Source: Methanosarcinales archaeon
Lineage (GTDB): Archaea > Halobacteriota > Syntropharchaeia > Alkanophagales > Methanospirareceae
Direction of reading: 5' to 3'
DNA length: 9,355 nt
Assembly: GCA_025464345.1 (NCBI GenBank)
Contig: JAODGP010000061.1
Location: 1 to 9,355, forward strand
Below the pieces are notes generated by a model. The model made no database searches, was not told the origin of the DNA, and saw only the letters and a program-made list of their open reading frames with translations. Below, piece by piece: positions 1-5,820 of this stretch. Position 1 is the first letter of the stretch; the number at the start of each line of letters is the position of its first letter. A program made the translations under genes and the position numbers.

Positions 1-120
1 ATATCCGAACATGGTTCGCATATCCATCCCTTTGGGCGAACTCCTCTATCTTCAATCATCTTCCCCATCCTTTACCACTTCACTCATTCTTTTAATCCTC
101 CAGATACTTTTGTGTTTTAG

Positions 121-420
121 TATGCGATAAAGGCATTTAAAGGTAGACCTTCAAATGTCGGTTTGGCAATACCACTTGGAATTCTCGTCGCAAATTGGCT
201 ATTTGAGCATAGGGAAGAGCTCGAAGAACTTGGTGTGAATATGATTATACCAGTTCCTTCCGGTGAAGAAAGGGTAATCGAGGTCGGATTTGACCATATC
301 TCGGAGATATTGAAAGTTGTGCAGGGTTTGGTGGATTTCATTGAGATAAAATTCGTTCTCACAAGGGTGAGAGGAGTTAGATTGTGGGGTTCGGTGGCTA
401 ACATTTTCACCACCAAAAAT
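121..420 (+). pseudogene. ComF-like phosphoribosyltransferase remnant
   Basis: This is an open stretch with no proper start. It begins right after an in-frame TAG at 118-120, and the nearest usable start is TTG at 163. The translation has the order of a ComF-type phosphoribosyltransferase: an AIKAFKGRPS segment like the KYxGR block, then LAIPLGILVANWL, then MIIPVPSGEERV followed by VGFDHISEIL (family pattern PVPxxxxRxxxRGFxxxxxL, with one Arg replaced by Val), then LTRVRGVRLWG like the RVRxTxxQxGL block. The zinc-finger N-terminus is absent, and so is the acidic PRPP loop (DDVxTTGxT) that should follow. Resemblance ends near position 395. The family call rests on motif order only and is moderate. 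The piece could not make an active enzyme as it stands. The frame continues without a stop into the ORF at 433, so an automatic annotation would show one 222-residue ORF (163-831). Confidence 0.42.
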
Positions 421-432
421 GGAGGTGAGAAA
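404..432 (+). promoter_or_regulatory. Strong Shine-Dalgarno site inside a possible hairpin
   Basis: GGAGGTGA at 421-428 lies four bases before ATG 433 and is the best Shine-Dalgarno match in the window. The segment TTTTCACCACC (404-414) can pair imperfectly with GGAGGTGAGAAAA (421-433), which would hide the site. Both facts are read from the sequence. Regulation by the hairpin is inference. Confidence 0.4.
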
Positions 433-831
433 ATGCAGACATACGCAAATCTCCAGGAGACCTTATTACAATTGTTTGCAAAAACCGGGCTACACTTATC
501 AAAGCCGTTGAGAGCGATGCTTGCGTCGCTGATTGTCTGCCTGCCGGAGAACAACAAGGCTAGTGCTTATCGGTCAACAGTAATGCGAACGTCATGGGCT
601 GCATACAGCGCATTCGCAGGTTTCCAACAGGAGGAGACTGGTGATGTGCGCAGCCCACCGAAAGGCAAGACGCGCATGACAGGTCTCTTCCTGAACAGCT
701 TCAGGAGTATATCCAATCACATCAGACGCGCTACCATTGAAAAGTTTATAGTTTTCATCCGGAATCTGCTTAAACCGTTCTTCGATGCGTGGAAGATCCC
801 GGCGTTCGTATCTGGAACTGCCGCTAATTGA
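433..831 (+). CDS. Unrecognised 132-residue ORF, possibly a broken transposase
   Basis: This ORF starts at ATG with a near-consensus Shine-Dalgarno site four bases upstream, unlike the host genes here. Residues 1-40 (LQETLLQLFAKTGLHLSKP, then a hydrophobic LASLIVCLP run) weakly recall the N-terminal helical part of some DDE transposases. That is an impression, not a family assignment. After about residue 45 the translation is rich in Ser, Arg and Phe and shows no motif. The opposite strand is also open here (592-849), so the second half may be non-coding or decayed. There is no DDE triad, no recognisable inverted repeat and no full-length product. It ends 43 bases before the convergent cdhC stop. 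It may be a truncated insertion-sequence gene or a chance ORF. Confidence 0.3.
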   Translation: MQTYANLQETLLQLFAKTGLHLSKPLRAMLASLIVCLPENNKASAYRSTVMRTSWAAYSAFAGFQQEETGDVRSPPKGKTRMTGLFLNSFRSISNHIRRATIEKFIVFIRNLLKPFFDAWKIPAFVSGTAAN

Positions 832-874
832 GACTGAACCTTCTCCCTTCTATTCTCTCCGCTCTACCGTCTCC

Positions 875-2317
875 TCACAATAGTTTTATACCCCTTTCTC
901 GTGCCTTTCGCTCCTCTTCCGGGTCCCAATCGGTATTTGGGGGCGGTATTTTCAGCGGCTGGGGCTCCTCTCCATTATTCCACAGCTGCACCACCGGATG
1001 ATTAACACGTTTCAGGAACGCACGTAGCTCTAAGGGGTCAGTACAATCCTCTTCGGTCGCTATTCGCGGATATATCTCCTGCGGTATGAATTCCGTAAGT
1101 GCCTCTTTAAACTCCTTCGGCATCCATACAATGCGATTCCACCCGCCATCGGCGCGAACGAACTTCTTAGACCGCGGTGTCCTGAACGATATACCGCAAT
1201 ATCCATGATTCTGGAGTCCACCACTGATGAGCCCTGCAAGTCTCGAGAATGTCAGCCCGAGCGGTGTCTCACCCGCATATCTGCGATCCACCAGCCCCAG
1301 ACCATCCACTTCCGGTATATAAAATATCGCAGCCTCGAAACAGCCACAGTTCGTCTGTGGATACGTTATTGAGGAATACATCACCACACGCTTATATGTC
1401 CTGTTCGATTTCTCATATATCTTCTCGTTCACGCCGGTGTATTCTCCACCTATGGGGTCTATGCATTCGCCCAGCGGCATCTCAAATATGTACCCGTAAG
1501 GGTCGAGATCGCACATCACCTTCGCACCCATCCATGTGATAATCCCGCAATATGGTGGTCTATCCGGCGCCACCACGCATACATGCGTGGGTGCAAACGT
1601 CTGGCAGATGGTACATCCATAGAAAGTATCAACATCCTCATCCGAGAAACGGCGAGCATGCTCGTCCACTCGCTCCCAGTAGGGTGCACAGACATTATCT
1701 ATTATGCTCTTCGTCAGTTTCGAGCCACCGAGTTCTTCAGTCGCTATCAGTATCTTCACATCCGCTCGCTCGACCATGGGAAACTGTATCTTACACAGAT
1801 TTATCATCGCCTGTCCGAGGCGTTTGAAATCGTGCTTATGTGCATATTTCTTATGTAATCTCAGCCAGATCGTGTCACGCGTATTGAGCAGCATCCAGCC
1901 TTCACCCTGCTCCAGTGCGAAATAAGTCCATCGTGTCAGGAGATCCAGATGATCGTCCGTGAGATACCTGCCGTAATATCTGACCCAGAACCCGAAAGGT
2001 AGTGATTTGCCCGCTATATCCTCTATCTCCGGTCCTATCACCTCTATTCGCCCGTCCTCTATTCGCTCTGCATCCTTAACCACTTCAATGAAGAAGAAAC
2101 TCGTGTAGCGGTGTTTAGGTCCACCCAGCTCGCAGTACATATCATGCTTACGCACACGCAGTCCGAACTGTCTGGGCGAGATATCGAATTTTATACCCTC
2201 AAAGAACCGTTCAGGCTCGGTCGGTGCGAAGAAGACCTCACCCTCAGGTAAAGAGTCCCAGACCTTCTGTCGCATACGCGCTTCCTCGTCTTCCATCACT
2301 CCTGACATTGCTACCAC
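875..2317 (-). CDS. cdhC: Acetyl-CoA decarbonylase/synthase complex subunit beta (CdhC)
   Basis: CdhC is the acetyl-CoA synthase subunit of the CODH/ACS complex. It joins or splits CO, a methyl group from the corrinoid protein, and CoA at the Ni-Ni-Fe4S4 A-cluster in the cytoplasm. All six cluster cysteines are visible: C235-x2-C238-x8-C247-x9-C257 (within YGCTICQTFAPTHVC) and C324-G-C326. The spacing matches bacterial AcsB C506, C509, C518, C528, C595 and C597, and F241 takes the place of the active-site Phe. YIPEVDGLGLVDR and KKFVRADGGW are also family blocks. Like other archaeal forms it lacks the bacterial N-terminal domain, yet about 40 residues precede the usual archaeal start (DISPxxxGxRVRK at 45-57). 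The Glu-rich C-terminal tail of Methanosarcina CdhC is replaced by a short basic end. The start is uncertain: GTG 2317 overlaps the moeA stop by seven bases; ATG 2308 is possible; ATG 2275 has GAGGA seven bases upstream. cdhA, B, D and E are not in the window. Confidence 0.95.
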   Translation of the reverse strand: MVAMSGVMEDEEARMRQKVWDSLPEGEVFFAPTEPERFFEGIKFDISPRQFGLRVRKHDMYCELGGPKHRYTSFFFIEVVKDAERIEDGRIEVIGPEIEDIAGKSLPFGFWVRYYGRYLTDDHLDLLTRWTYFALEQGEGWMLLNTRDTIWLRLHKKYAHKHDFKRLGQAMINLCKIQFPMVERADVKILIATEELGGSKLTKSIIDNVCAPYWERVDEHARRFSDEDVDTFYGCTICQTFAPTHVCVVAPDRPPYCGIITWMGAKVMCDLDPYGYIFEMPLGECIDPIGGEYTGVNEKIYEKSNRTYKRVVMYSSITYPQTNCGCFEAAIFYIPEVDGLGLVDRRYAGETPLGLTFSRLAGLISGGLQNHGYCGISFRTPRSKKFVRADGGWNRIVWMPKEFKEALTEFIPQEIYPRIATEEDCTDPLELRAFLKRVNHPVVQLWNNGEEPQPLKIPPPNTDWDPEEERKARERGIKLL

Positions 2318-3498
2318 AGGTTTACCCTTATCTGTTCGCCCTCTTCTATACCTTCACTGTTCTCCTCTATTATAACAAACCCATCGGATTTCGTCACGCT
2401 TGTGAGAATGCCTGAACCACTTACCCGGAGTGGCTCCACGAAATACATGTTATCAGCGCTATGCAACCTGACGCGAACGAAATCGGTTCTACCTACCGCG
2501 GAAGGTATCTTCCTGGTGGTAACGGCAAGAACCTCTCTTGCAGTATCTTTCATGCCATGCATCGCATTGATAAAAGGTCTTACGAGCAACTCAAATGCCG
2601 CGATCAATGATACCGGGTACCCCGGCAGGCAGAATATGGGCGTGCCCTCTATGAGCCCGAACCCAACAGGCTCGCCCGGTCGGATAGCCACACCATGAAA
2701 GATCATCTCGCCTGAATCCTCCACCACATCTGCAATGAAGTCGCGTTTGCCCACCGAACTACCACCGCTCACAAGTATCAAATCGCAATACCTGGCGCAA
2801 GAACAGATTGCCGCCTTTATCGCTTCGTAATCGTCCCTGATTATACCTGCTCGCACCGGTTTCGCTATACCACGAAGCAGCGATTCCAGTATGTAGCTGT
2901 TAACGTCCGCGATTTCGCCACCGGTATGCTCTTTCGGGTCATATAGCTCGTCCCCCGTGGATAGTATGCCAGTAACCGCCTTCTTATATACTTTCACGTG
3001 TAATCGCCCGATGGAAGCGAGCAGTCCGATGTCAGCAGCACGTAATAGCCTGCCTCGGGTCAGTAACACATCGCCGCACTTCACATCCTCGCCACGGAAC
3101 GATATGTTCTTACCGGGGGTGAGGGGCTTGAAGACTTCCAGCTTTTGCCCGTCCTCTCTGGCATATTCCAGCATGAGTACGGCATTACTGCCTTCAGGCA
3201 TCGGCATACCGGTCTGTACGGGCAGATACTCACCTTCTCCCACCTCGCCAGATCCACTTCTGTGTAGAATTACTGGCTTATCCGGTGCAGCACCGAAGGT
3301 ATTCTCTGCTCTTACTGCATAACCATCCATGGCAGCGCGATCGAACGGCGGACTATCGCTCTCGGACACTATATCCTCGGCGAGCACCCTGCCAGCAGCG
3401 GAATCAAAGCTGAGCTCTTCTATGCCCCGCGTTCGGGCATGGTCTATAACTTTCTTCTTAGCTTCTTCCAGCGATATAAGCGTACGGAACAGTTTCAT
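2311..3498 (-). CDS. moeA: Molybdopterin molybdenumtransferase MoeA
   Basis: MoeA inserts molybdate or tungstate into adenylylated molybdopterin, the last step of the cofactor made for Mo/W enzymes such as formylmethanofuran dehydrogenase. At 395 residues it has family length with no fused C-terminal periplasmic-binding domain. Motifs in order: PPFDRAAMDGYAV (50-62, with the conserved Asp58), QTGMPMPEG (95-103), RGEDVKCGD (135-143), STGDEL (180-185), SGGSSVGKRDF (244-254), RPGEPVGFG (273-281) and LPGYPVS (291-297). A C-terminal beta domain of about 75 residues follows. ATG 3498 is chosen because the family N-terminus begins there and a TATA box sits about 30 bases upstream; no Shine-Dalgarno site is present, so the message is probably leaderless or nearly so. 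The stop overlaps the longest cdhC frame, which implies cotranscription. Many archaea carry two moeA genes, and this window shows only one. Confidence 0.96.
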   Translation of the reverse strand: MKLFRTLISLEEAKKKVIDHARTRGIEELSFDSAAGRVLAEDIVSESDSPPFDRAAMDGYAVRAENTFGAAPDKPVILHRSGSGEVGEGEYLPVQTGMPMPEGSNAVLMLEYAREDGQKLEVFKPLTPGKNISFRGEDVKCGDVLLTRGRLLRAADIGLLASIGRLHVKVYKKAVTGILSTGDELYDPKEHTGGEIADVNSYILESLLRGIAKPVRAGIIRDDYEAIKAAICSCARYCDLILVSGGSSVGKRDFIADVVEDSGEMIFHGVAIRPGEPVGFGLIEGTPIFCLPGYPVSLIAAFELLVRPFINAMHGMKDTAREVLAVTTRKIPSAVGRTDFVRVRLHSADNMYFVEPLRVSGSGILTSVTKSDGFVIIEENSEGIEEGEQIRVNLW

Positions 3499-3524
3499 TT
3501 GCCGTTAAATAGATATAATCTGGA

Positions 3525-3533
3525 ATATATAAT
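3525..3533 (-). promoter_or_regulatory. TATA box for moeA-cdhC
   Basis: On the minus strand this reads ATTATATAT, preceded by GGGG. Its centre is about 31 bases before ATG 3498, so the predicted transcript begins a few bases before the start codon. This agrees with the missing Shine-Dalgarno site. Confidence 0.5.
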
Positions 3534-3566
3534 CCCCGTCTCCTGAATACACGTCGTGATAAGAGA

Positions 3567-3640
3567 TGGGACCGCCGAGATTTGAACTCGGGACAACTCG
3601 GTCTTCAGCCGAGCGCTCTCCCGGGCTGAGCTACGGTCCC
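3567..3640 (-). tRNA. tRNA-Phe (GAA)
   Basis: The minus strand folds as a complete cloverleaf of 74 bases. The acceptor stem is GGGACCG with CGGTCCC and discriminator A. The D arm is GCTC/GAGC around an AGCCCGGGA loop. The anticodon stem is CTCGG/CCGAG with loop CTGAAGA, giving anticodon GAA (Phe). The variable loop is TTGTC. The T arm is CCGAG/CTCGG around TTCAAAT. All stems pair fully. No intron is present and CCA is not encoded, since the next bases are TCTCTT. The body closely follows archaeal tRNA-Phe. It lies 68 bases upstream of moeA on the same strand with its own TATA box. Confidence 0.97.
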
Positions 3641-3660
3641 TGTACAGTGTTATGCCATAC

Positions 3661-3670
3661 TATTAAATAA
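3661..3670 (-). promoter_or_regulatory. TATA box for tRNA-Phe
   Basis: On the minus strand this is TTATTTAATA, centred about 26 bases before the first tRNA base, which is the expected archaeal spacing. The site is nearly symmetric: the plus strand reads TATTAAATAA, so it could also start a plus-strand transcript near 3692. Confidence 0.55.
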
Positions 3671-3878
3671 GCTTTCTTGTTGCCGGTCTAAAATGGATAG
3701 CGAATGAAGTCATATAAAGCCGCTTCTGAGGTTAAGGGTCTGTTTGAAGGAGATGTTCAGTTAAAATCGAAATTAACCGGTTTTGGCGGGAAGCTGTTCT
3801 CAACGAGTGCGTAGCTCGCCTGCCATTAAGCCTATGCTCTGCAATCTCCTCAGGGTATTTCAGCTCCGCCACGCTCCA
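3671..3878. other. Intergenic stretch with no convincing gene
   Basis: Two weak open frames occur here. On the plus strand, ATG 3704 to TAG 3814 gives 36 residues (MKSYKAASEVKGLFEGD and on) with no Shine-Dalgarno site. On the minus strand, codons from about 3889 down to a TAA near 3740 read as a fragment containing VAELKYPEEIAEHRLNGRR and no good start codon. Either could be the remains of a lost gene or mobile element; neither is recognised. AACCGGTT at 3775-3782 is a perfect 8-base palindrome. No tRNA, terminator or repeat array is seen. Confidence 0.35.
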
Positions 3879-3880
3879 CA

Positions 3881-3888
3881 ATATAAAC
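3881..3888 (+). promoter_or_regulatory. TATA box for the M20 hydrolase operon
   Basis: ATATAAAC is centred about 39 bases before ATG 3924 and predicts a start near 3910 with a leader of about 14 bases. A second AT-rich block (TTTTTAAAA, near 3898-3906) could instead give a leaderless message. The choice between them cannot be made from the sequence. Confidence 0.45.
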
Positions 3889-3923
3889 TCTTATCTCTTT
3901 TTAAAACAGAGTGACAGAATAGG

Positions 3924-5189
3924 ATGTACACGGAAAAACTCGAACTGGACGAGGTAGTGAACACATTGGAGGACGAAGTAATAGAGTATCTGAGTGAACT
4001 GGTGCAGATACCAACGTTTGTACCGCCGGGCGAGCATTATGAAGAGATAGTGGATTTGCTCATACCACACCTGAGAGAATCGGGCTTTCACTGTGAGCGA
4101 GTAGTAGTGCCTGAAGAGATTGTAGAGCGAATGAAGGAGGAGATACCTGGTTTGAGTGGCAGACGTGTTAATCTACTCGCAACCAGAGAAGAAGGCAATG
4201 AGCAATCCCTGGATATATATACCCACCTGGATGTGGTACCCGCAGGTGAAGCATGGGCTACGCACCCTTACACCACAGTACGAAGAGGCGACAGGCTATA
4301 CGGGCGTGGCGTTGCCGATTCCAAGGGCACCGTCGCTGCTCTCCTGATGGCGCTTCGCATAATGAACGAACTGAAAATCCGGTGCAAATATAATCTCCGT
4401 ATCGCATTGACCACAGACGAAGAGATAGGTATATACTCGGGCTTATGCTATTTCGCGGATAACGGACTCCTGCAGGGCAAATACTTGCTCTGTATGGATG
4501 GTGACAATGAAGGCATATGTGTGGCAACAAACGGTGTGATGAACTGGGAGATAGTGGTGAATGGCAAAGCGTGCCACAGCTCCATACCCTCGCTGGGCAT
4601 CAATGCGATAGAGAGGGCGAGGCTTGTTATGGATGCTTTAGAGCGGCTGAAGGAACGAGTTGAACAGCGGGAATCGAAAGCACCCTGCAGTCCTTCAATG
4701 ACCCAGGTAACCGGTCAGAAGCATATAAAGCCCATATTCAACCTGACGATGATATCCGGCGGTGTAAAGGAGAATATAATACCGCCGAGTTGTGTACTGC
4801 GCGGCGATCGCCGCTACATACCTGAGGAGACCGAGCAGGATGTGGTAAAAGAGTTTGAAGCCGCACTGGCGCCCCTGAAGTCTGAGCTTGAGCTTGAAAT
4901 ACACTGTTATCCCGGCTATCCACCGATGTACACCGATCCAGAAGATGGCTGGGTGAAAGAGGTACAGACTGCAGCTTCTGCTGCTTTCGGCGTTCATAAG
5001 CCGGTAACAGGTGTCCAGGGCGGGCTGGATGTCGCCTATGCGGTACAGAAGACCGGGCAGCCTGTATGCGCTTTCGGCATCGGCAGTTCAATTGAGAGCA
5101 ATGCACATGGCGCAGACGAGAATATCAGAATAGAGGATTTGAAGAATTATGTTAAGTTCATCGTTATGCTACTCCAGGACAGGCGATGA
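3924..5189 (+). CDS. M20 family metallo-amidohydrolase (ArgE/DapE/CPG2-like)
   Basis: This is a cytoplasmic di-zinc hydrolase of the M20 family, which cleaves N-acyl amino acids, N-succinyl-diaminopimelate or dipeptides. The residues needed for catalysis are visible: H101 and D103 in THLDVVPAG, bridging D132 in GRGVADSKG, E166 (base) and E167 (metal) in TTDEEIG, D192 in MDGDNEG, and H395 near the end in SNAHGADE. H218 (ACHSS) opens the dimerisation/lid domain, which runs to about residue 330. No signal peptide is present. At 421 residues the length is usual. An extra segment at about 34-80 (PPGEHYEEI through VPEEIVERM) lies before the first metal ligand. The substrate cannot be told from the sequence: ArgE, DapE and peptidase roles all remain open. 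No arg or lys genes flank it. It overlaps the next gene by ATGA, pointing to a joint role with that zinc hydrolase. There is no clear Shine-Dalgarno site; ATG follows AGG directly. Confidence 0.9.
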   Translation: MYTEKLELDEVVNTLEDEVIEYLSELVQIPTFVPPGEHYEEIVDLLIPHLRESGFHCERVVVPEEIVERMKEEIPGLSGRRVNLLATREEGNEQSLDIYTHLDVVPAGEAWATHPYTTVRRGDRLYGRGVADSKGTVAALLMALRIMNELKIRCKYNLRIALTTDEEIGIYSGLCYFADNGLLQGKYLLCMDGDNEGICVATNGVMNWEIVVNGKACHSSIPSLGINAIERARLVMDALERLKERVEQRESKAPCSPSMTQVTGQKHIKPIFNLTMISGGVKENIIPPSCVLRGDRRYIPEETEQDVVKEFEAALAPLKSELELEIHCYPGYPPMYTDPEDGWVKEVQTAASAAFGVHKPVTGVQGGLDVAYAVQKTGQPVCAFGIGSSIESNAHGADENIRIEDLKNYVKFIVMLLQDRR

Positions 5190-5800
5190 AGCTGTACCGA
5201 TTCCGCTCAGGATCCGTCTGTAAGCTCTTCGTCGGGGGATTGCATGGTGATGAAGGATTATATACCGCGCCGGTACTGGAGATACTGGCAGGAGAGGCGG
5301 AGACGGCATCTGATGCCGATATAATAATTGTGCCTGCTATCACCACCGGTGCACCTTACACAGGTGTACTCTCAGAGGCGTATTACCACACCCGGGAAGG
5401 TATGATCCTCACGGGACTGATAAAGCGTTACAAGCCACGTTTCTACTTCGAACTGCACGCATATAGCGAGAAATCGTATTCACGACTGACCAGTGCCGGA
5501 CGTGAGGAGATAGAGGGCGTGCCACCATTTGTGGATCTCGGGAAACACGTCCTTATAGGCTCTATCGCACCGGTCTTGAGGAATAAGTTATTCAGCACCG
5601 GTGATTTCTGCCTGACCATCGAACTGCCGAACTGGAAGAGCACGGCAGAGGAGGTGTTGCAGATTTTACGGCTCGGGCTCCTATGCCGGACGAAGAGAGA
5701 GCTGCTGACACAGCTCAGGATGATGTATCCTGAATCGCTGGAGCGAGCGGAAAAGCTGTTTCATCAATATTATCGTTCCATTGCACCCGAACCATTTTAA
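5186..5800 (+). CDS. DUF2119 family protein, aspartoacylase/succinylglutamate desuccinylase-like zinc hydrolase
   Basis: This 204-residue protein resembles DUF2119, a family found mostly in methanogens and relatives that belongs to the zinc carboxypeptidase/AstE-AspA fold. H20 and E23 of GGLHGDEG form the HxxE zinc motif. H91 in FELHAY is the likely third ligand. E146 in TIELPN sits where AstE/AspA proteins carry the catalytic Glu. The motifs are seen directly; the family name is from memory of its pattern and the reaction is inference (hydrolysis of an N-acyl amino acid or a similar amide). There is no signal peptide or membrane segment. It starts within the M20 stop codon (ATGA), so translational coupling is likely, and the hps-rraA fusion follows after 20 bases. 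The C-terminal 50 residues are a basic helical region without a motif. The substrate is unknown. Confidence 0.75.
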   Translation: MKLYRFRSGSVCKLFVGGLHGDEGLYTAPVLEILAGEAETASDADIIIVPAITTGAPYTGVLSEAYYHTREGMILTGLIKRYKPRFYFELHAYSEKSYSRLTSAGREEIEGVPPFVDLGKHVLIGSIAPVLRNKLFSTGDFCLTIELPNWKSTAEEVLQILRLGLLCRTKRELLTQLRMMYPESLERAEKLFHQYYRSIAPEPF

Positions 5801-5820
5801 CACACATTATAAAGTAAGAA

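Noticed and set aside
1..68. Minus-strand open frame running off the left edge, with a CEPC motif
   Set aside because: It is only 22 codons inside the window with no Shine-Dalgarno site, too little to support a zinc-ribbon gene.
52..101. Minus-strand GGAGGA and ATG (87) suggesting a gene start
   Set aside because: The frame stops after 11 codons and would need a sequencing frameshift to continue.
117..557. Minus-strand ORF of 146 residues
   Set aside because: It is Ser/Pro/Thr-rich, has no motif, and lies antisense to the ComF-like frame; it looks like a shadow.
1249..1925. Several plus-strand ORFs opposite cdhC
   Set aside because: cdhC carries all family motifs across this stretch; these ORFs are Ser/Arg/His-rich antisense translations.
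2402..3322. Plus-strand ORFs opposite moeA
   Set aside because: They have no motifs and overlap well-supported moeA sequence.
3891..4091. Minus-strand 66-residue ORF over the M20 start
   Set aside because: It is antisense to the conserved M20 N-terminus and has no start context.
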